A stretch of 64,000 bases of DNA from an uncultured Collinsella sp. (GTDB lineage Bacteria > Actinomycetota > Coriobacteriia > Coriobacteriales > Coriobacteriaceae), in NCBI GenBank assembly GCA_900551015.1, contig URUI01000001.1, forward strand, positions 11,535-75,534, read 5' to 3'. Below the pieces are notes generated by a model. It was not told the DNA's origin. It worked only from the letters and a program-made list of their open reading frames with translations, and did no database searches. This document shows positions 57,019-64,000 of the stretch, piece by piece (position 1 is the stretch's first letter; every line of letters starts with the position of its first letter). Made by a program: the position numbers and the translations under genes.

Positions 57019-58245
57019 TTACGCGGCGCCCGAACGATGCCGCCATATGGATTGTACGATACCCACCGTCAGCAGCTGAATCATCATCGAAGAAGAACCG
57101 AAGCTAATAAACGGTAGCGGAATACCGGTAATCGGCATCATGCCGATGCACATGCCGATGTTTTCGAAGGTCTGGAACGCCCACATGCCAACGATGCCCA
57201 CACACGATAGGCGCAAGAACAGCGACTCACACTTAAAGGCGACGCGAATCGTCGAAAAGATCAACAGCACGTAGAGGCACAGGAGCAAAAAGGAACCGCA
57301 AAAGCCAAAGGTCTCGGACAGGAAGGCGAAGACGAAGTCGGTGTGGAACTCAGGCAGAAAGCCGCCGGCCGACTGCGTCGCATGGCCCAAACCCTTACCA
57401 AAGAAGCCGCCCGAGCCAACGGCGATCAACGACTGCTGCAGATTGTACGCATCGTCCGAATCGGCATTATCGGGGTCGATAAAGACCGTCAGACGGTTCA
57501 TCTGATACTGCTTGATGAGCACATCGTGGCCGAGCAGCGAATCAAAGACCGAATCGAGCGCCAGGACGAGGGCCACCAGGCCCACGAGCAGGGCCAGGGT
57601 CGACAGCACCCATTCGCGGCGCGCACCGCTCATACAAATGACGATGGCGCCCGAAACCAGCACGACCAGGCCCGAGCCCAGGTCGCCCATGGCAACGACG
57701 GCCAAAAACGGAATGGACAGCATGCCGCAGAGCTTAACGTAGTCGCGAGCGGTATCGATGCGACCGTTATACTGCGAGCCAAGCGTAGCAATAAAGAAGA
57801 TGGTGATGAGCTTGGCAAGCTCAACCGGCTGGAATGTCAAGCCGATACCGGGAATCTTGATCCAGCCCGTCATGCCCAGACCGCCCGTATAGGACAGACC
57901 CGGAATCTTGGGCGAAAAGATCACGATCAGGTCGATGATGAGCAACGCCGTCGAGAAATTGGAAATACCGCGCAGGTCGGTACGCCAGACCAGCACCGCC
58001 AGCACCGCACCGATGCCAATTCCCAGCAGATGGCGTGAGAACGAGGCATCGGCCTTAAACTGCGAAGCCGACCAGATAATGATAGCACCGTAGGCGACGA
58101 GCGCCACAGTAGCCACGAGCACACCGATATGCACCTTTTGGCGAAACGTGCCGCGCGAGGCCGAAAGTTGCTTGTTGACGCGGTCCAGGCTGCTGCGAGA
58201 GCCGGTCTTGGTTGAACGGAACAGATCCGCCGGAGAAAAATCCAT
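57019..58245 (-). CDS. rodA: RodA, SEDS-family peptidoglycan polymerase
   Basis: A 408-residue polytopic membrane glycosyltransferase of the elongation machinery. It contains FQPVELAKLITIFFIA, RLTVFIDPDNADSDDAYNLQQSLIAVGSGG and the C-terminal PLPFISFGSSSMMIQL signature. An N-terminal cytoplasmic tail of about 35 residues precedes the first membrane helix. GGAGGTTGCG precedes the ATG. It is paired with mrdA, its transpeptidase partner. Confidence 0.95.
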   Translation of the reverse strand: MDFSPADLFRSTKTGSRSSLDRVNKQLSASRGTFRQKVHIGVLVATVALVAYGAIIIWSASQFKADASFSRHLLGIGIGAVLAVLVWRTDLRGISNFSTALLIIDLIVIFSPKIPGLSYTGGLGMTGWIKIPGIGLTFQPVELAKLITIFFIATLGSQYNGRIDTARDYVKLCGMLSIPFLAVVAMGDLGSGLVVLVSGAIVICMSGARREWVLSTLALLVGLVALVLALDSVFDSLLGHDVLIKQYQMNRLTVFIDPDNADSDDAYNLQQSLIAVGSGGFFGKGLGHATQSAGGFLPEFHTDFVFAFLSETFGFCGSFLLLCLYVLLIFSTIRVAFKCESLFLRLSCVGIVGMWAFQTFENIGMCIGMMPITGIPLPFISFGSSSMMIQLLTVGIVQSIWRHRSGAA

Positions 58246-58254
58246 CGCAACCTC

Positions 58255-60324
58255 CTATCGAACCGAAGAATCGCCCGAGGCCGAAGAGGTATCGGGCTCG
58301 TCATAAATCACGCCGAGCACGTCGCGCACGACATGCATCGCGGTATCTGAGCCGCCGCCGCCCTGCTCCAGGACAGTAGCGATGACATACTTGGGGTCAT
58401 CGGCCGGTGCATAGGCGCAGAACCACGCGTATTCGTCCTCGCCGCTTTTCTCGCCCGTGCCCGACTTGCCGTATACCTGCGGCGTCAGGGTGCCAAAGTG
58501 AGCCGCCAGGGACGTCGATGCCGTGTAAATCACGTCGTGCATGCCGTTGCGGACAAGAGCCAAATCCGAATCGCTGTTGATCTTGGCCTCCAGGCGCTTC
58601 TTCTTGCCCTTTCCGTTGTACTTATAGGCATCGCCGTCGCCATCGCGCGACACGGCAGACAAAAACACGTGAGGCACGTACTGTTTGCCGCCGTTGGCAA
58701 GACCCATATAGGCGCACGCCATCTGCAGGGGCGTCACCAGGATGTCGCCCTGGCCGATGGCAATGTTGGTCATATCGCCGGCATTCCACTTGCGGTCCTC
58801 GGCAGAGGCGTCGGTGAAGTACGACTCTTTCCACTCGGCATCGGGAATACGGCCCGCGCCCTCACTCGGCAGATCGATACCGCAGGTCTTGCCTAGGCCC
58901 CAGCGACGAAAGACCTCCTGCAGGCCCTCGGGATGATGGTCGTTGTAGAAAAACGCCTTGCCCATATCGTAGAACACGGGGTCGCACGAGTTGGCGATGC
59001 CCGATTGCAGCGTCATGGTGCCGTGGCCGGAATGCAGCCAGCAGTACTTACCCCACGACTTGCCTAGGCCCGTCCAATAGCCCGTGCAGTTCGTGGTCTG
59101 GCCGGAGGTATAAGTTCCAAATTCAAGGCCTGCCAGCGCCGAGAGCGGCTTGATGGTCGAAGCCGACATGTACTGTCCGCTAATGGCGCGGTTGAGCAGC
59201 GGGTGCGAACCCTTGTCATCATTGAGCTCGGTCCACACGTCATTTGAGACGCCGCCTATAAAGACGGACGGATCGAACTTGGGCTCGCTCGCCATGCCCA
59301 GGATCTCGCCATTGTTGGGATCGAGACACACCACGGCGCCGTTGCCGGCATTGCTGTAGCCAGTGGTCTTGGCAAGCTCGATAGCGCTCGCCAGCGCCGT
59401 CTCACAGGCCTGTTGGATCTTAAGGTCGAGCGTGAGCTTAATGTCGGAGCCGGCCTTCGCGGGCACGGCGCCGGCCTGACCGGTCACATTGCCCGAGGCA
59501 TCGACCTTGACGGTCTGCTCGCCACGAATGCCCTGCAGCAGGTTTTCGTAGTAGCTCTCAACGCCCGCCTGGCCCACGATATCGCCCGACTGGTACGTAA
59601 TCTTGCCAGCAGAAGCATCATCATCGCCAGAGGTTTTCTTATTCTGGGCCTCGAGCTGCTCGGAGGTAATGGTGCCGGTATAGCCCAAGATATGGCATGC
59701 CGTCTCGCCATATGGATACTGGCGCTCGGTACGCTCGGCAATCTTGACGCCCGGGAACTCGCCGGCATGCTCCTGAATATAGGCAACCGTGGAACGACGG
59801 ACGTCCGTCGCGATGGTATGCAGGCTCTGAGCGCCCTCTGTATTGTCCTGAATATTGCGAAGGACCGCCACGTAAGGCATTCCAAGCACGTTGGCAAGAT
59901 GGCGAACCAGAACCTCATCCTCCGCAAGGTCGCGGTAGGCCACGACAGCAAGTGAGGGACGGTTCTGGACAAGCGCCACGCCATTGCGGTCGAGGATGCG
60001 GCCGCGCACAGCGGGTGTGGTAACGGTGCGAGTCTGATTGCTATTAGCCTGCTTCTCGTAATAGTCCGACGAGACCATCTGCATGCCCCACAGCTTGACG
60101 GCAAGCGCCGCGAACATCGCGCCCACACCCGCGGTGAGGATGGAAAAGCGGCCCTTAAAGGCGGTCGCCGCGGTATTGCCCTCGCCCTCGGTGGCGCGCG
60201 GGGCCGTTCCATGCTGCGTATCATAGGTAAAACGGGAATCGCCCCGACGCATGATGACCAGCGCGACCACGATGGCCACGACCAGCACGATACCGGCGAT
60301 AATAACCGTCATCTGGGAAGACAT
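58255..60324 (-). CDS. mrdA: Penicillin-binding protein 2 (class B transpeptidase)
   Basis: A 689-residue cell wall crosslinking enzyme. It has an N-terminal membrane helix and a second hydrophobic stretch near residue 70, then a dimerisation region (VRGRILDRNGVALVQNRPSL). The catalytic motifs are SASTIKPLS (Ser, Lys), NSCDPVFY (SxD position, as seen in PBP2 proteins), and YGKSGTGE (KSG). A Ser/Asp-rich tail ends the protein. The gene lies between mreD and rodA in the rod operon. Confidence 0.94.
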   Translation of the reverse strand: MSSQMTVIIAGIVLVVAIVVALVIMRRGDSRFTYDTQHGTAPRATEGEGNTAATAFKGRFSILTAGVGAMFAALAVKLWGMQMVSSDYYEKQANSNQTRTVTTPAVRGRILDRNGVALVQNRPSLAVVAYRDLAEDEVLVRHLANVLGMPYVAVLRNIQDNTEGAQSLHTIATDVRRSTVAYIQEHAGEFPGVKIAERTERQYPYGETACHILGYTGTITSEQLEAQNKKTSGDDDASAGKITYQSGDIVGQAGVESYYENLLQGIRGEQTVKVDASGNVTGQAGAVPAKAGSDIKLTLDLKIQQACETALASAIELAKTTGYSNAGNGAVVCLDPNNGEILGMASEPKFDPSVFIGGVSNDVWTELNDDKGSHPLLNRAISGQYMSASTIKPLSALAGLEFGTYTSGQTTNCTGYWTGLGKSWGKYCWLHSGHGTMTLQSGIANSCDPVFYDMGKAFFYNDHHPEGLQEVFRRWGLGKTCGIDLPSEGAGRIPDAEWKESYFTDASAEDRKWNAGDMTNIAIGQGDILVTPLQMACAYMGLANGGKQYVPHVFLSAVSRDGDGDAYKYNGKGKKKRLEAKINSDSDLALVRNGMHDVIYTASTSLAAHFGTLTPQVYGKSGTGEKSGEDEYAWFCAYAPADDPKYVIATVLEQGGGGSDTAMHVVRDVLGVIYDEPDTSSASGDSSVR

Positions 60325-60337
60325 CTACGGGCCTCCC

Positions 60338-60910
60338 CTATTTGAGCTTGCGGGTCTTGGGCTTAAAGCGCATACCCGTCTGGCGTCCGCCACGTGCGGA
60401 GAATCCATAGCCGGACTGCGGCACGACGCCGGACATCAAAAAAGGAATGGCAACCAGACCCGTCAGGATCGAAGACGGCACCGCATGGCCGAAGATCGCC
60501 ACGACAAAGCTCGTCTCCAAACCCATAAACAGCAAGATGATGCTGTAGATCACATTAATGACGAGCGCGAAGGCACCCACCGTGATGCCGCGCGCACTCG
60601 GGGTACCGCCCGTCTGACCGGCGGCGCTATGCACCAGGGCAAAAGAACCCACGGTCAGCAGGAGCGACATAACGCCCACCGGCACGGCAGCGGAAAGGTC
60701 ATAGAACAAGCCACTGCAAAAACCGCACGCGACGGCACGGGTCGGGTCGCCCGAGAACACGCTTAGGCACACCAGGATAATCATAAAGTCGACGCGACCG
60801 CCCGCAATGGAGATCTGCGGTGCCAGGCCTGCCTGCAGCAGCACGCACACGATGGCAGCGATTACAAACGTGCGGGAGCTCATCCCCTGCTCGTGTAGAT
60901 CCATGGACAT
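60338..60910 (-). CDS. mreD: Rod shape-determining protein MreD
   Basis: A 190-residue hydrophobic protein with about five membrane helices; position between mreC and mrdA and the segment AAIVCVLLQAGLAPQISIAGG support MreD. The C-terminus is basic. A start at 60904, two codons later, is also possible. Confidence 0.88.
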   Translation of the reverse strand: MSMDLHEQGMSSRTFVIAAIVCVLLQAGLAPQISIAGGRVDFMIILVCLSVFSGDPTRAVACGFCSGLFYDLSAAVPVGVMSLLLTVGSFALVHSAAGQTGGTPSARGITVGAFALVINVIYSIILLFMGLETSFVVAIFGHAVPSSILTGLVAIPFLMSGVVPQSGYGFSARGGRQTGMRFKPKTRKLK

Positions 60911-60915
60911 GCCCC

Positions 60916-61914
60916 CTATTCGCTCGAGCCGGAATCGGTCGTCTCGGACGTGTCGGAACCGTCATCCGAGCTCTCGTCCTTCGTCTTGGTCGCAGCATCG
61001 CGCGACGTTCCCTGCGGCGTGCTATTAGCGGTGTTCACGTCCTCATCCGAGGCCGACTGTTCGTCGGTCAGCGAGGTGATGACCAGCACTTCCTCGTTGT
61101 TCTCGGCCGTCGTCTGAGCGCGCACCACAATGGTGTAGTACACGTCGTTTGCCGATTTCTCAACCGACGAGACGGTGCCGAGCGGTAGACCCTTGGGGAA
61201 CACACCGCCAATGCCCGAGGTCACGATGATGTCGCCAACCTTAACGTCGGAGTCGACGCTCACGTACTCAAGACGCAGCGTGCCGTCAGCCTGACCCTGC
61301 AGCATGCCCTGGGCGCGCGTGTCCTGCACCATAGCGGACACGCCCGAGTTCTCGTCGCCAATCAGGCGCACGGTGGACGTCTTGGCCGAGACCTCGATAA
61401 TCTGACCTATGACACCGGCAGAACTCGTCACAGGCATGTTGATGGTAAGACCGTCGGCAGAACCCTTATCGATGGTGACGGTCGAGGTCCAGGCATCGCC
61501 CGAAGCGCCGACGATACGAGCTGCGGTTGATTTGAGGTTGTAGGTCGACTGCAGGCCGACCAGCCCCTCCAGTCGCTCGGCGGTCTTTTGAGCCTCGGAG
61601 AGCTCGGCAACCTTAGAGGTCAGTTCCTCGTTTTGCTTCTTAAGCTCGTCAAGCGTGTCCTGCGACGCCGTAAGGTTAGAGAACACGTTACCGATCGCAT
61701 TGAAGGGAGCCGCCACAGCCGAGCCCACAAAGCGCACCGGCGAGGTAATCGTCGTCACGCCCGAACGCACGGCATGAATCGGCCCCGTCTCGCCCTCGCG
61801 AATGTAAAACGTGAGCAGCAACACCGAAATCAGGCTGAAAACAATCAACGGGCGCATACCCGTTGATTGTCGCTTGGTATTCAGATTTGTGGAGAAACCC
61901 GAAGATCGTGCCAA
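60916..61914 (-). CDS. mreC: Rod shape-determining protein MreC
   Basis: A 332-residue membrane-anchored scaffold of the elongasome. An N-terminal membrane helix (LIVFSLISVLLLTFYI) is followed by a coiled coil (about residues 78-110, DTLDELKKQNEELTSKVAEL) and the beta-rich MreC domain with IVTSGIGGVFPKGLPLGTV. A Ser/Asp/Thr-rich tail ends it. The start is TTG at 61914 with GGTGGATTCCAT upstream. Confidence 0.94.
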   Translation of the reverse strand: MARSSGFSTNLNTKRQSTGMRPLIVFSLISVLLLTFYIREGETGPIHAVRSGVTTITSPVRFVGSAVAAPFNAIGNVFSNLTASQDTLDELKKQNEELTSKVAELSEAQKTAERLEGLVGLQSTYNLKSTAARIVGASGDAWTSTVTIDKGSADGLTINMPVTSSAGVIGQIIEVSAKTSTVRLIGDENSGVSAMVQDTRAQGMLQGQADGTLRLEYVSVDSDVKVGDIIVTSGIGGVFPKGLPLGTVSSVEKSANDVYYTIVVRAQTTAENNEEVLVITSLTDEQSASDEDVNTANSTPQGTSRDAATKTKDESSDDGSDTSETTDSGSSE

Positions 61915-61935
61915 ATGGAATCCACCTTTTGGAAA

Positions 61936-62979
61936 TTAAGCATTGGTCTGGACGAAGCCGCCATCAAACGCATTGGCCTCGAGCACGCGGGCACAGCCGT
62001 TAACAACGTTATCGAGCGCCGTGGGGCTGACGTTGACCGAAACGCCGGTCTCATCGCGCAGGCGCACGTCGAGACCGCGCAGCAGCGCGCCGCCACCGGT
62101 CAGCAAAATGCCGTAGTACATAAGGTCCGAGGCAAGATCGGGAGGCGTAGCGTCGAGTGCGTCCTTGACGGCCTTGGCCATCTCGTCGAGCGGCTTGTTG
62201 AGCGCGCGACGAATCTCCTCGCTCTCGATGCGCACGGTCTTGGGCAGACCGGTAATCACGTCGCGGCCGTTGACCTCGACGTCGAGCTCGTCCTTAAGCG
62301 GCACGGCGGAGCCGACCTTGATCTTGATGTCCTCTGCCGTACGCTCGCCGATGGCCAGGTTGTAGGCATCACGAACGTGCGTGAGGATGGCCTGATCGAA
62401 CTCGTCGCCGGCAATACGGATGGACTGCGAGACGACGATGCCGCCCATAGCGATAACGGCAACCTCGGTGGTACCGCCACCGATGTCGATGACCATGGAG
62501 CCGGTGGGTTCCTCGACGGGCAGGTCGGCGCCGATAGCGGCGGCCATAGGCTCTTCGATCAGATAGGCCTGGCGGGCACCGGCCTGGATCGTGGCCTCAA
62601 AGACAGCGCGCTTCTCGACCGACGTGACACCGGAGGGAACGCAGACGACAACACGCGGACGCGGAGTCCACGGATAGCGCTTCTCGGACGCCTTGTCGAT
62701 AAAGTAGCGAAGCATGGCCTCGGTAACATCGAAGTCGGCGATGACGCCGTCCTTCAGGGGACGAACGGCCACGATGTTGCCGGGCGTACGGCCGAGCATG
62801 CGCTTTGCCTCGATACCGACCGCCAGGATGCGCTCGTCGTTCTTGTCGATGGCAACAACAGAGGGCTCGCGAATAACGATGCCCTTGCCGCGCACGGAGA
62901 CAAGCGTATTTGCGGTGCCGAGGTCGATGGCAAGATCGCCCGCATAGCTACCGAAGAACATATCCATCAAAGAAAACAA
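61936..62979 (-). CDS. mreB: Rod shape-determining protein MreB (bacterial actin)
   Basis: A 347-residue actin homologue that guides wall synthesis. The nucleotide-binding motifs are AIDLGTANTLV and MVIDIGGGTTEVAVI, and ILLTGGGALLRGLD follows near the C-terminus. AGGAG lies five bases before a TTG at 62979, chosen as start; ATG codons at 62967 and 62961 are alternatives. It heads mreBCD-mrdA-rodA. Confidence 0.96.
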   Translation of the reverse strand: MFSLMDMFFGSYAGDLAIDLGTANTLVSVRGKGIVIREPSVVAIDKNDERILAVGIEAKRMLGRTPGNIVAVRPLKDGVIADFDVTEAMLRYFIDKASEKRYPWTPRPRVVVCVPSGVTSVEKRAVFEATIQAGARQAYLIEEPMAAAIGADLPVEEPTGSMVIDIGGGTTEVAVIAMGGIVVSQSIRIAGDEFDQAILTHVRDAYNLAIGERTAEDIKIKVGSAVPLKDELDVEVNGRDVITGLPKTVRIESEEIRRALNKPLDEMAKAVKDALDATPPDLASDLMYYGILLTGGGALLRGLDVRLRDETGVSVNVSPTALDNVVNGCARVLEANAFDGGFVQTNA

Positions 62980-63039
62980 CGCAACTCCTGATGTGTTGGA
63001 TGATTGCTGGAAAACTACTAGCTCATCATACTAGCGCAA

Positions 63040-63072
63040 GCCCGGCACCTCACTTGCGGTGAAGCGCCGGGC
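63040..63072 (-). terminator. Putative terminator upstream of mreB
   Basis: GCCCGGC / GCCGGGC arms with an inner CTCAC/GTGAA-type pairing, after the TPR gene. No T-run follows, so this is tentative. Confidence 0.45.
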
Positions 63073-63094
63073 AAAGCTAAATCCCATAAGGTCA

Positions 63095-64000
63095 CTACTG
63101 GTTGTCAGCAGCCGAGAAATCCATATCGAGCGAAGAAACGGCCCAGCCGATATGATTGTCGGAGCGCACGAATTTGACGGTGTACTCCTGCTCGCCGCCC
63201 TTGGACAGCGATGCCTTCACCTTAGCGGTCGTCTCGGTCATGGACTGATCCATGCCCTCGACGGACACGGTGGCACCCTGCGGAATCGAGGAGATGATCA
63301 TCGACTTAGCGTCCTCGGACAGGCTCGAGGCCAGGCAAGACTCGGCCTTTGCGGTGTCACCGTCACCGGCAGCCTGGAACAGATCGGTAACGACAGACTC
63401 CTGAGACGGGAAGCCAAAGCCGCGCGTGTAGGCAAAGCCCAGACCGCCCGCGGCGATCAAAATGAGCAGAAGCAGCACGATGAAGACTTTGAGGCCCGTG
63501 TGGCGATGGCGGCGACGGACCTTGGCCTGCTTACGATCCTGACGGTCCTGCTGGACCATCTCGGACTCGGACAGCGTAAAGAAGCCGGTGTCCGAGGGAT
63601 CGGGCATAAACTGACCGGTCGCGCCCGTAGGATCGAGCGGATCGACGGCAGGAGCGTCCATCGCGGGCGCCGGAGCCGTGGCCATAGCCGTCTGGGCAGA
63701 CAGCGCAGCAAGCGAATCCTGCACGCGGGCAAGCTCATCGGCCTGCTCGGAGGTGAGCTGGTAGATGCCATCGGCAGTAGCGGCGTTAAAGGCGTCGAGT
63801 GCGTCGGAGGGACGGCCGGCGGCAGAAAGCGCCTGACCCATGCCGGCGTTGAGCGCACGCGTGTCGTCGCGGGGGCCGGCAAAGTCGATAGCCGTGCGGT
63901 AGGTCTCCACGGCATCCGCCGGACGGCCGAGCTTAATGAAGCAACGACCGAGCTCGCCGAGTGCGGCGGCAGGAGCCGGATTGGCGCCGTCGATGGCAGC
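63095..64000 (-). CDS. TPR-containing membrane protein, 5' part outside window
   Basis: 302 codons are present and the N-terminus lies beyond the window edge. The visible order is TPR-like helices (LGRCFIKLGRPADAVETYRT and LNAGMGQALSAAGRPSDAL), a Pro/Ala/Asp-rich linker, a basic stretch, one membrane helix (GLKVFIVLLLLILIAAGGLG), and an extracellular C-terminal domain of about 115 residues. The function is unknown. The domain order suggests cytoplasmic TPRs and an outside sensor or binding domain. It precedes the mre operon. Confidence 0.7.
   Translation of the reverse strand, partial: AAIDGANPAPAAALGELGRCFIKLGRPADAVETYRTAIDFAGPRDDTRALNAGMGQALSAAGRPSDALDAFNAATADGIYQLTSEQADELARVQDSLAALSAQTAMATAPAPAMDAPAVDPLDPTGATGQFMPDPSDTGFFTLSESEMVQQDRQDRKQAKVRRRHRHTGLKVFIVLLLLILIAAGGLGFAYTRGFGFPSQESVVTDLFQAAGDGDTAKAESCLASSLSEDAKSMIISSIPQGATVSVEGMDQSMTETTAKVKASLSKGGEQEYTVKFVRSDNHIGWAVSSLDMDFSAADNQ

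Overview
The window is a dense, GC-rich (roughly 60% by eye) bacterial chromosome segment of about 62 protein genes. All but four lie on the minus strand. It carries an actinobacterial-type integration host factor (mIHF), a fermentative bifunctional AdhE, pyruvate phosphate dikinase with its regulator, the MEP isoprenoid genes ispG and dxr, and widespread GTG/TTG starts with strong Shine-Dalgarno sequences. This fits an anaerobic actinobacterium of the class Coriobacteriia, most likely Collinsella-like. The genus is an inference from gene content, not a database match. No rRNA, tRNA, CRISPR array or prophage was seen.

Layout, left to right. 1-9.8 kb: tRNA modification (partial dusB, thiI), translation (lepA, rpsT), replication (holA), DNA uptake (comEA-comEC), and mihF-gmk-rpoZ. 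10-15.5 kb: a complete de novo pyrimidine cluster transcribed pyrR-B-C-K-D-F behind a structured leader. 15.6-21 kb: the accessory-looking part, with rpmB, a REP-associated tyrosine transposase flanked by inverted repeat doublets, adhE, and an uncharacterised APH-fold kinase gene. 21-31 kb: proS-ispG-rseP-dxr-cdsA-uppS-frr-pyrH and tsf-rpsB, linking isoprenoid and envelope lipid synthesis with translation. 31-38 kb: a Xer recombinase, trmFO, dprA, comM, yraN-type, rnhB and rplS. 38-45 kb: ppdK, its regulator, and glyS-glyQ. 45-48 kb: rpsP-khpA-rimM-trmD-lepB. 48-53 kb: dinB, then rplU-rpmA-obgE-nadD-yqeK-rsfS. 53-64 kb: a radical SAM pair, a DUF697-like membrane protein, and the rod-shape operon mreB-C-D-mrdA-rodA with an upstream TPR membrane protein cut by the window edge.

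Most of the window is conserved housekeeping sequence, so the more unusual signals are regulatory or mobile. They are: the RAYT element and its hairpin repeats; a second dispersed repeat at the 3' ends of two operons; a site-2 protease with an inserted winged-helix-like domain; a Xer recombinase whose full-length frame has no standard start codon; matching TAAA-N-CG-N-TTTA operator-like sites upstream of adhE and ppdK; and structured leaders before pyrR, rpsT and mihF. Several promoters share an extended -10 element of the form TGC-TAnnnT. Competence functions appear at two loci (comEA-comEC and dprA-comM), which suggests a capacity for transformation.
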